Origin: Flammeovirgaceae bacterium
Lineage (GTDB): Bacteria; Bacteroidota; Bacteroidia; Cytophagales; Cyclobacteriaceae
Direction: 5' to 3'
DNA: 11,614 bases
Assembly: GCA_022616575.1 (NCBI GenBank)
Contig: JAKEEN010000109.1
Span: 1-11,614, forward strand
In this document: in pieces, positions 6,563-11,614 of the stretch
How positions within the stretch are numbered: the first letter of the stretch is position 1
Layout of the letters: each line of letters begins with the position of its first letter
Made by a program: the position numbers and the translations under genes
The notes under the pieces: model-generated
Told to the model about the DNA's origin: nothing
The model's input: only the letters and a program-made list of their open reading frames with translations
Database searches by the model: none

Positions 6563-8977
6563 CTATTTCCTGATGAGCGCACCCAGCCTTTCTTCAAAGG
6601 CTTTCATCAACCGATCCATTGTTTTTTCAATCTCCTCATCGGTCAGGGTCTTGGTACTATCCTGAAGAGTAAAACCTAATGCATACGCTTTCTTCCCTTC
6701 GGGGATATTTTTGCCCTCATACACATCAAACACACGCAAATCTTTGATCAACCGCTTCTCAGTTGAGTAGGTCAGTGATTTTATCTCATCGAAGATAACT
6801 TGTTTATCAAGCACCAACGATAAATCACGCCTAACTTCCGGAAATTTAGGAACCTCCTGAATTACTAACTTAGGATTTGCCTGCCTGAAAAGCAAGGCGC
6901 TGTCCAGTTCTGCAAAGAATATTTCCTGCTTGAGTCCGAAATCTTTTTGGATCGATGCTTTTACTTTTCCTATGAGGCCGATAACACTCTTACCAAGTGT
7001 GATTTTCAGCGCATAATCGAACAATTGGTCATCAACCTTTTCTTGTTTGTAATGATTAATACCACAAGCAGCCAGGAGCTGACTTACTTGTTGGGCCAGG
7101 TCATGATAGGTTGCCGGAGTAGTTTTATGCTGCCAGTTTTCTGTCTCCATATTGCCAGACATATATAAAGACAAGCGATTGTTTTCTTCATACTTGCCTT
7201 GAACCTGACGGTAGACTTTGCCAAACTCGAAGAATTTGATGTCTTTTTGTTTTCTATTGATGTTATAAGAACAAACTTCCAAACCGGTAAATAGCATGGT
7301 TTGCCGAAGCACCCCCTGTTCTTCACTGAGTTTGTTAAGCATTTCAACCGGCTCTCCCTCAAACGCCAGGTTGTTTCTTGACGTGTAAGCTTGGTTAGTT
7401 AATGAGTTTGTCCAGATTTCGTAAAATCCGTTGGCGACCAACTGACTGCCCAACACGGTTTTAAATTTGTTCTCATCCTTCGCTGGGAAGTAAGCAATAT
7501 AATCTGTACCCGATTCCTCCTTCAGCTCTACATTGTTGAATCCATAGATGCGAAGAATCTCTTCGATCACATCGGCTTCCTGCAAAACATCTACCCGATA
7601 AGGTGGAACAGAAACCGTGTAACGGTCTTCTTTCTTTTCAATGATCTCTATATCGAGACTTTTCAATATGCTAAAAACTTCTTCCCTTGATATAACCTTG
7701 CCGATCAGGCGATTTACATTTTTGTCGGCTACCTGAATAATTCGGTTTTCGATTTTCTTCGGATATACATCTACGACTTCCGATGATACTTCGCCTCCTG
7801 CAATTTCTTTGATGAGCAAGGCTGCGCGCTTCAGCGAGAATACAGTGAGGTTCGGATCTGGTCCACGCTCATTACGGAACGAAGAATCTGTTTTTAATCC
7901 GTGGTGCAATGCTGTTTTTCGAATATAGTCTGCCCAGAAGTGCGCACTTTCCAGGAAGATGCTCGTGGTTGAACTGGTAATACCAGAATGCATACCACCG
8001 AATACACCGGCAATACACATCGGCTCCCGCGCATTGCAAACCATCAGGTCATTGGCGGTAAGCTCACGCTCTTTGCCGTCAAGGGTAGTGAATTTTGTAC
8101 CCTGCGCAAGTGTCTTCACTATGATTTCGTTGCCGGTTATTTTATCGGCATCGTATGCGTGCATGGGCTTGCCCATTTCATGGCATACGAAATTGGTGAT
8201 GTCAACGATGTTATTGATAGGGGTGAGGCCGATGGCTACGAGTTTATTCTTTAACCAGTCTGGAGATTCTTTTACGCGTATTCCAGTCATGGTTAAACCA
8301 GAGAAGCGATGACACGCTTCATTATTTTCTACGGTTACCCCAATGGTTAGTTTATTACTGTCAACTTTAAAAAGATCTACCGAGGGCCATTTTACATCCC
8401 GTTTAACGGATGCTTTAATATCGCGGGCAACTCCTATATGCGAGGCTGCATCAATACGATTGGGTGTGAGCCCTATCTCAAATACATAGTCGGTTTCAAC
8501 ATTAAAGAACCCGGAGGCAAGGGTTCCGTTGGGCACTTGTGTGGTTAACACCATTATACCTTGATGACTTTCTCCCAACCCGATTTCGTCTTCGGCACAG
8601 ATCATTCCCTCAGAGAGTTCGCCCCTAATCTTGGCACTTTTAATGGTGAAAGGTTCGCCCTTAGCGGGATACACCGTTGAACCGGGAAGCGCAACAACTA
8701 CTTTTTGTCCTGCAGCTACATTGGGTGCCCCGCAAACAATTTGATGGGGTTTATCAGAACCAACATCGACTGTAGTGACTGATAGTTTATCTGCATTGGG
8801 ATGCTTTATACAGGTGAGTACTTCGCCAATAACAAGGCCTCTGAGACCACCCTTGACAGTTTCAAAAGGCTCGACACTTTCAACTTCCAGGCCTGTTGAT
8901 GTTAGTACCTTGCCAAGGTCTTCAGCCGACTCCCTGATGTCTATATATTGCTTTAACCAGTTGTAAGAAATTTTCAT
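6563..8977 (-). CDS. pheT: Phenylalanine-tRNA ligase beta subunit
   Basis: The 804-residue product has the complete bacterial long-form beta subunit. It has an EMAPII-like tRNA-binding domain (residues about 40-153, with HPNADKL and GMICAEDEIGLG), the B3/B4 editing domain (213-400, with LTPINNIVDITNFV and TDSSFRNERGPDPN), the B5 domain (408-478, with PPYRVDVLQEADVIEEI), the catalytic-like fold (490-690) and the C-terminal FDX-ACB anticodon-binding domain (710-803, FPEVRRDLSLVLDK ... GFTLQDSTKTLTDEEI). With PheS it forms the alpha2beta2 enzyme that charges tRNA-Phe and clears mischarged Tyr. No pheS is adjacent in this window. The gene is complete with no frameshift. Upstream lies a 112-base gap with a hairpin (separate entry); downstream come the coiled-coil, zapA and rny genes. 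Confidence 0.98.
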   Translation of the reverse strand: MKISYNWLKQYIDIRESAEDLGKVLTSTGLEVESVEPFETVKGGLRGLVIGEVLTCIKHPNADKLSVTTVDVGSDKPHQIVCGAPNVAAGQKVVVALPGSTVYPAKGEPFTIKSAKIRGELSEGMICAEDEIGLGESHQGIMVLTTQVPNGTLASGFFNVETDYVFEIGLTPNRIDAASHIGVARDIKASVKRDVKWPSVDLFKVDSNKLTIGVTVENNEACHRFSGLTMTGIRVKESPDWLKNKLVAIGLTPINNIVDITNFVCHEMGKPMHAYDADKITGNEIIVKTLAQGTKFTTLDGKERELTANDLMVCNAREPMCIAGVFGGMHSGITSSTTSIFLESAHFWADYIRKTALHHGLKTDSSFRNERGPDPNLTVFSLKRAALLIKEIAGGEVSSEVVDVYPKKIENRIIQVADKNVNRLIGKVISREEVFSILKSLDIEIIEKKEDRYTVSVPPYRVDVLQEADVIEEILRIYGFNNVELKEESGTDYIAYFPAKDENKFKTVLGSQLVANGFYEIWTNSLTNQAYTSRNNLAFEGEPVEMLNKLSEEQGVLRQTMLFTGLEVCSYNINRKQKDIKFFEFGKVYRQVQGKYEENNRLSLYMSGNMETENWQHKTTPATYHDLAQQVSQLLAACGINHYKQEKVDDQLFDYALKITLGKSVIGLIGKVKASIQKDFGLKQEIFFAELDSALLFRQANPKLVIQEVPKFPEVRRDLSLVLDKQVIFDEIKSLTYSTEKRLIKDLRVFDVYEGKNIPEGKKAYALGFTLQDSTKTLTDEEIEKTMDRLMKAFEERLGALIRK

Positions 8978-9006
8978 AATAAACTCTTCAATATACCCAA
9001 TGAAAG

Positions 9007-9053
9007 AGCCGTCTTACCGCTGTTTGGTTAAGGCCTATAGCAGTCTGACGGCT
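9007..9053 (-). promoter_or_regulatory. Hairpin in the pheT leader (possible attenuator or terminator)
   Basis: AGCCGTC (9007-9013) and GACGGCT (9047-9053) form a perfect 7-bp inverted repeat enclosing 33 bases, in which a short CTG/CAG pair could add a few base pairs. On the transcribed strand the stem is followed by a CTTTC stretch, and the pheT ATG is about 30 bases further on. The run of Us is too short for a confident intrinsic terminator. It could be a leader structure affecting pheT, or the 3' end structure of the DUF1684 transcript. Confidence 0.35.
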
Positions 9054-9089
9054 TTAAATCGGTTGCCAAAAATACAGCGATTCTTTGAA

Positions 9090-9707
9090 TTAATAGTAAA
9101 CCTTTTCGCCTGCTTCAATGGGTATAGTGAGAAGATTTTCACGCGGAGGAAGGGGGCAGGAGTAATTATCGTTGTAAGCGCAGTAGGGGTTATAGGCGTT
9201 GTTAAAATCTAATGTGACGCTGGTAGCTCCCGGTGCCTTCCTGATATCAAGATATCTGCCGGCCCCGTATGTCTCCCTTCCACTGGTGGCATCTCCAAAA
9301 GCTAAAAATAGGGTTCCTCTGTAAGGGCCCATCTCTATCATTTCAAAAATAAGGAGCTTGTTTTCTTCACCGCCAAGGTCAAATTCCGCGTAAGCGTATT
9401 CCAGGTATTTTTTCTCTTTGCCATCGCTCGTTGCCAGTACCACTATCTTTTTATTTTCTATAGGAACCAGGTTTGCAATAATTCGGTAGTTGATGTCGAC
9501 AGGGTAATATTTCAATCCTGTAAAAACGGAAACTGAGTCACTGAATGGTGATTCATCGCCCGAACGCATGAGCACATTTTTCTCTTTTCGTTCTTTTTCA
9601 ATGGAGGCTACATACGCGGCATCGTCCTGGCTGCCTTGCATTGAATAATAAATGGTGGCGATGCTTATCGCAGCCAATATGACAATAATGATGTTTTTTG
9701 TTTTCAT
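9090..9707 (-). CDS. DUF1684 family protein, N-terminally membrane-anchored
   Basis: The 205-residue product (start chosen at 9707) has an N-terminal hydrophobic segment (residues 5-21, NIIIVILAAISIATIYY) acting as a signal anchor or signal peptide, without a lipobox cysteine. The rest matches DUF1684: FTGLKYYPVDINYRI (62-76), GAGRYLDI (148-155), then the hallmark LDFNNAYNPYCAYNDNYSCP (167-186) followed by LPPRENL and IEAGEK, with conserved Cys176 and Cys184. The family is widespread in Bacteroidota and Actinobacteria and has no established biochemical role. A longer frame from ATG 9734 exists, but that codon lies inside a REP-like palindrome and its extra residues hide the natural K-hydrophobic signal, so 9707 is preferred. 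It sits 51 bases after radC. Confidence 0.85.
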   Translation of the reverse strand: MKTKNIIIVILAAISIATIYYSMQGSQDDAAYVASIEKERKEKNVLMRSGDESPFSDSVSVFTGLKYYPVDINYRIIANLVPIENKKIVVLATSDGKEKKYLEYAYAEFDLGGEENKLLIFEMIEMGPYRGTLFLAFGDATSGRETYGAGRYLDIRKAPGATSVTLDFNNAYNPYCAYNDNYSCPLPPRENLLTIPIEAGEKVYY

Positions 9708-9722
9708 GATTATTGGTCGTGT

Positions 9723-9746
9723 AGAGACGCACAACTGCGCGTCTCT
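9723..9746. repeat. Short REP-like palindrome between radC and the DUF1684 gene
   Basis: AGAGACGC (9723-9730) and GCGTCTCT (9739-9746) form a perfect 8-bp inverted repeat with an 8-base loop, and the flanks GTA / TAC (with one bulge) extend it. From memory, palindromes of the form GTAGAGACGC...GCGTCTCTAC are dispersed extragenic repeats in Bacteroidota and cyanobacteria. It begins 12 bases after the radC stop, as REP elements often do. No U-run follows on either strand, so it is not a classical terminator. Confidence 0.65.
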
Positions 9747-9758
9747 TACAAAATGCTG

Positions 9759-10454
9759 TTATAACATTCCTTCATCGGCAAAGCTGAGAAATTTATTACC
9801 CGCAATGATAATATGATCGAGCACCTGTACTTCCAACAGCTTACCGGATTCTTTCAGTTTTTTGGTAAGTTCAATGTCTTGCTGGCTGGCGGTGAGGTTT
9901 CCGGAAGGGTGATTATGTGCCAGAATAATTCCGCTGGCTAATTCTTCCAGCGCCACCTTAAAAATCATTTTAGGATCAGCCACGGTTCCGGCTACACCTC
10001 CCTGACTGATTTGTTGTTTCTTGATAACACGGTTGGCCCGATTGACTAAGATGATCCAAAATTCTTCATGGGGGATGTCAGCAAGATGCTCCTGAAGAAG
10101 ATTGTATGCGTCTTTGGATGAGGTAAGCTTCACTTTCTCTTCCGGGAATGAGTCTTTTCTTCTGCGCCCCAATTCAAGAGCAGCCACAATGGTGATGGCT
10201 TTCGCTTCGCCAATTCCCCTCTGCTTCATTAAGTCTTTGACCGAAAGGCGGGCCAGTTCATTCAAATCATTGCCTACCTGTTGCAAAAGAATTTTAGCAA
10301 CATCCACAGCACTCATGGAAGTGGTCCCCGATCCTAACAAGATGGCAATTAACTCAGCATCAGAGAGGGCGGCCCTGCCTTTCAGCATGAGCTTCTCCCT
10401 GGGCCTGTCTTCTTCAGCCCAACTTTTGATGTTTAAATTTTCACGGTAGGTCAT
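9759..10454 (-). CDS. radC: RadC family JAB/MPN-domain protein
   Basis: The 231-residue product has the usual RadC size and layout. Residues 1-30 carry the typical opening (IKSWAEEDRPREKLMLKGRA), residues 75-97 a helix-hairpin-helix-like segment (MKQRGIGEAKAITIVAAL), and residues about 110-231 the JAB1/MPN metalloprotease-like domain. The JAMM ligands are intact: His180, His182 and Asp193 in LAHNHPSGNLTASQQD, with Glu130/131 as the upstream acid. The historical link to DNA repair is doubtful and the biochemical role of RadC is unclear, so the name is a family label. It is the first gene of the minus-strand series. Upstream lies a long non-coding stretch with repeats, and I find no good promoter box within the 75 bases before its start. 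Confidence 0.93.
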   Translation of the reverse strand: MTYRENLNIKSWAEEDRPREKLMLKGRAALSDAELIAILLGSGTTSMSAVDVAKILLQQVGNDLNELARLSVKDLMKQRGIGEAKAITIVAALELGRRRKDSFPEEKVKLTSSKDAYNLLQEHLADIPHEEFWIILVNRANRVIKKQQISQGGVAGTVADPKMIFKVALEELASGIILAHNHPSGNLTASQQDIELTKKLKESGKLLEVQVLDHIIIAGNKFLSFADEGML

Positions 10455-10533
10455 GCTTTAAAAATAAGAAATAAGTTTTTAGTCCTGCTTTGTCAGGTTA
10501 CAATAAAAAAGAGCTAGAATTGATCATGTTGTA

Positions 10534-10642
10534 AGCCCCACCCAACAACGTTCTTCAACTCGCATCACTCGAAGATGCCCTCTCCAGCGGGAGAGGGCAA
10601 GCTGAATTATCAGTTAGCAGAAAAGAGGAGATGGGTGAGGCT
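10534..10642. repeat. Structured 109-base intergenic element (REP/MITE-like)
   Basis: The element is bounded by AGCCCCACCC (10534-10543) and GGGTGAGGCT (10633-10642), which are inverted repeats matching at 9 of 10 positions. Inside are a 5-bp stem TCTTC/GAAGA (10552-10556, 10571-10575), a perfect 9-bp hairpin GCCCTCTCC/GGAGAGGGC (10577-10585, 10590-10598; loop AGCG), and a third small stem near 10601-10618. The words GCCCTCTCC...GGAGAGGGC and GGGTGAGG resemble extragenic repeats known from many bacterial genomes. It carries no open frame. Whether it is a mobile REP/MITE-type copy or a structured RNA cannot be decided here. Confidence 0.55.
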
Positions 10643-10651
10643 AAACACTTA

Positions 10652-10713
10652 GACACTACCAACACTTTATGGCAGTGTCACTCCCCCCTTTACACACTTT
10701 TCTGGGCAGTGTC
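10652..10713. repeat. Cluster of GACACTRCC inverted repeats, possible degenerate transposon ends
   Basis: GACACTACC starts at 10652 on the plus strand. GACACTGCC starts at 10679 and at 10713 on the minus strand. The two minus copies both continue into an A-rich stretch and GTGT, giving a 9-base direct repeat spaced 34 bases apart. The outermost copies face each other over 62 bases, as terminal inverted repeats do. The inner pair (10652-10661 with 10670-10679) can fold into a 10-bp stem with one mismatch and an 8-base loop. No transposase is present, so this is at most a remnant. Confidence 0.4.
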
Positions 10714-10961
10714 CAATTGACCAGTTCCCAATTCCAAGTGATCACTGCTTCATTCCTTCTGATCACTGCTTAATTCCAGATGATTAGTGCTTAATTCCAG
10801 ATGATTAGTGCTTCATTCCAGATGATTAGTGCTTCATTCCAGATGATTAGTGCTTCATTCCAGATGATTAGAACTCAATTCCAGATGATTAGTACTCAAT
10901 TCCAGATGATCAGTGCTTAATTCCATTTGATTAGTACCTAATTCCATTTGATCAGTTGACT
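10710..10961. repeat. 21-bp tandem repeat array, about 12 copies
   Basis: Twelve units of exactly 21 bp run without a gap. The first (10710-10730) is degenerate; units 2-12 (10731-10961) all begin ATTCC and all have TGATYA at unit positions 9-14. Units at 10794-10814, 10815-10835 and 10836-10856 are identical, and the unit at 10773 differs only in its last base. The outer units diverge, as expected when slippage or unequal exchange homogenises the centre. The triplet between the two blocks varies (AAG, TTC, AGA, TTT), as do the last six bases. Every frame is closed on both strands within a few units, so it is not coding. The period equals two turns of B-DNA, so any protein sites would lie on one face. 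It lies upstream of radC and downstream of rpsT. Confidence 0.95.
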
Positions 10962-10995
10962 CTGTGGGTCTGTTTAATAAACTGTGTCAGTGCAT

Positions 10996-11034
10996 AAAAA
11001 AACCCCGATCGTTGTTACCGTCAGGGTTCTTTTT
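10996..11034 (-). terminator. Rho-independent terminator of rpsT, possibly bidirectional
   Basis: On the minus strand, from 11028 to 11001, AACCCTGACG pairs with CGATCGGGGTT around a 7-base loop (8 bp including one G-U, a one-base bulge, then 2 bp), followed by seven Ts (11002-10996). It lies about 20 bases after the rpsT stop. On the plus strand the same stem is followed by CTTTTT (11029-11034), so it may also stop transcripts entering rpsT from the repeat region. Confidence 0.85.
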
Positions 11035-11050
11035 GAGTTTATTGAAAATC

Positions 11051-11308
11051 TTATTTGGCAAGACCGTTTACGTGCTTAGTCAGTTTTGACTTTTGGTTAG
11101 CGGCTTTCTTCCAGTGAATAATATTCTTCTTTGCCAGTTTGTCCAACATCGAGATAACTTCTTTCAGTAAAGCGCTTGCCTCATCTTTGTTGGCTGTTGT
11201 TTTTAATTTCTTTACTACCGTGCGGGTAGTTTTATGCTGGTAGCGGTTTCTTACCCTCTTTGCTTCGTTAGCACGGATTCTTTTTTCTGCTGACTTGTGA
11301 TTTGCCAT
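11051..11308 (-). CDS. rpsT: 30S ribosomal protein bS20
   Basis: The 85-residue, highly basic product matches bS20 over its full length: MANHKSAEKRIRANEAKRVR at the N-terminus, NRYQHKTTRTVVKKLK in the middle, and MLDKLAKKNIIH...KAANQKSKLTKHV at the C-terminus. It is a primary binder of 16S rRNA and folds as a three-helix bundle in the small subunit. The length is typical for Bacteroidota. It is monocistronic: its own promoter box lies about 30 bases upstream and a strong terminator follows about 20 bases after the stop. It is divergent from the phospholipase-like gene on the right. Confidence 0.97.
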   Translation of the reverse strand: MANHKSAEKRIRANEAKRVRNRYQHKTTRTVVKKLKTTANKDEASALLKEVISMLDKLAKKNIIHWKKAANQKSKLTKHVNGLAK

Positions 11309-11334
11309 TGTTTCTGCCTTAAAATAAAGGACTG

Positions 11335-11342
11335 CAAAGGTA
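11335..11342 (-). promoter_or_regulatory. -7 box of the rpsT promoter
   Basis: The minus strand reads TACCTTTG, a perfect match to the Bacteroidota TAnnTTTG box. Transcription would begin some 20 bases before the rpsT ATG at 11308. No good TTTG -33 element stands at the usual spacing; the upstream DNA is AT-rich. Confidence 0.6.
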
Positions 11343-11346
11343 TTAA

Positions 11347-11379
11347 AAGAATTTAGAAATTAGAATGAAGAATTTAGAA
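11347..11379. repeat. 12-base direct repeat in the rpsT / phospholipase intergenic region
   Basis: AAGAATTTAGAA occurs at 11347-11358 and again at 11368-11379, spaced exactly 21 bases apart, within a run of AT-rich sequence between the two divergent -7 boxes. It could act as an upstream AT-rich promoter element for both directions, or be simple low-complexity duplication. Confidence 0.5.
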
Positions 11380-11394
11380 TTTCCAAGGTTTTGA

Positions 11395-11402
11395 TACCTT
11401 TA
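11395..11402 (+). promoter_or_regulatory. Candidate -7 box for the phospholipase-like gene
   Basis: TACCTTTA matches TAnnTTTG at 5 of 6 defined positions and, with the base before it, mirrors the rpsT box (ATACCTTT on both strands). TTTA (11373-11376) with 18 bases spacing is a possible -33 element. The box ends three bases before the GTG at 11406, so a transcript started here would be nearly leaderless. Confidence 0.35.
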
Positions 11403-11405
11403 ATC

Positions 11406-11614
11406 GTGCTAAAACGGCTATTTCTTGCTATTTTCCTTGCAATTGGATGCCTTTTCTTATGCAGTTGGGGCTTTTTTGCCCATCAACGCATCAATAAACT
11501 GGCGGTTTTTACCTTACCTCCCGAACTTATCGGGTTTTATAAGAAGAACATCCAGTTCATCACCGAGGCCTCCGTAAACCCCGACCGGAGGCGCTACTTC
11601 TTTGTGGAGGAAGC
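11406..11614 (+). CDS. Zinc-dependent phospholipase C-like protein, N-terminus only
   Basis: The frame is open from GTG at 11406 to the right edge (69 full residues). Residues 1-20 form a signal peptide (LKR, then a hydrophobic LFLAIFLAIGCLFLCS core), followed by WGFFAHQRINKLAVFTLPPE and IGFYKKNIQFITEASVNPDRRRY. This matches the start of the Bacteroidota zinc-dependent phospholipase C family, related to P1/S1 nucleases, in which the N-terminal Trp and nearby His help bind the zinc cluster (here Trp21 and His25). The protein should be exported. No ATG lies in frame upstream before the stop at 11361, and GTG places the signal peptide correctly, so GTG is chosen. The remainder is outside the window and the substrate is unknown. 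Confidence 0.75.
   Translation, partial: MLKRLFLAIFLAIGCLFLCSWGFFAHQRINKLAVFTLPPELIGFYKKNIQFITEASVNPDRRRYFFVEE

Noticed and set aside
9708..9734. Longer DUF1684 start at ATG 9734
   Set aside because: That ATG lies in the arm of a REP-like palindrome, and the added residues precede a good N-terminal signal that starts naturally at 9707.
10794..10856. Repeat array as a coding heptapeptide repeat
   Set aside because: One minus-strand frame stays open only over the three identical units, and stops occur in the units on each side. All plus-strand frames have a stop in every unit.
10731..10961. CRISPR array or plasmid-type iteron origin
   Set aside because: The 21-bp units abut each other with no unique spacers, so it is not CRISPR. 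No rep gene, DnaA-box cluster or AT-rich unwinding region is adjacent, so an origin is not supported.
10972..10982. Palindrome GTTTAATAAAC as an operator
   Set aside because: Short, AT-rich and not near any start codon; chance occurrence is likely.
6563..11308. A hidden defence or mobile system around radC
   Set aside because: RadC is often found on mobile elements, but here it sits among housekeeping genes with no integrase, helicase, nuclease or phage genes nearby.

Overview
The window looks like a chromosomal segment from a Bacteroidota bacterium, most likely of the Cytophagales or a related order. The evidence is moderate to low GC, the wording of the bS20, PheT, RNase Y, ZapA and DUF1684 proteins, promoter-like boxes of the Bacteroidota type (TTTG / TAnnTTTG), few obvious Shine-Dalgarno sites, and a pheT gene without an adjacent pheS. 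Most of it is ordinary housekeeping and envelope coding DNA. I see no phage, integrase, CRISPR array, toxin-antitoxin pair or defence island.

Layout: 1-806 (minus) is the N-terminal two thirds of a GT-B glycosyltransferase running off the left edge. Divergent from it is a plus-strand cluster: a secreted SPOR + OmpA-like peptidoglycan-binding protein (1002-2303), a bestrophin-like membrane protein (2377-3153) and a three-TM TPR protein (3172-4197). This cluster converges on a minus-strand block, read from right to left as radC (10454-9759), a DUF1684 membrane-anchored protein (9707-9090), pheT (8977-6563), a small coiled-coil protein (6527-6231), zapA (6209-5922) and rny (5857-4289). In the part from pheT to rny the gaps are 21-64 bases, so co-transcription is likely; it joins translation (PheT), Z-ring assembly (ZapA) and mRNA decay (RNase Y). 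On the right, rpsT (minus, 11308-11051) and a partial plus-strand zinc-dependent phospholipase C-like gene (11406 to the edge) diverge from a short AT-rich region with mirrored -7 boxes.

The unusual part is the roughly 600-base non-coding stretch between radC and rpsT (10455-11050). It holds, in order: a 109-base structured element with imperfect terminal inverted repeats and a perfect 9-bp internal hairpin; a cluster of GACACTRCC inverted repeats resembling degenerate transposon ends; a 12-copy, exactly 21-bp tandem repeat in which two blocks (ATTCC and TGATYA) are fixed and the bases between them vary; and a strong rpsT terminator. A separate short REP-like palindrome lies between radC and the DUF1684 gene and rules out the longer DUF1684 start. 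Smaller RNA-structure candidates precede rny and pheT. These non-coding elements are the best candidates for anything undescribed, but their functions cannot be settled from the sequence alone.
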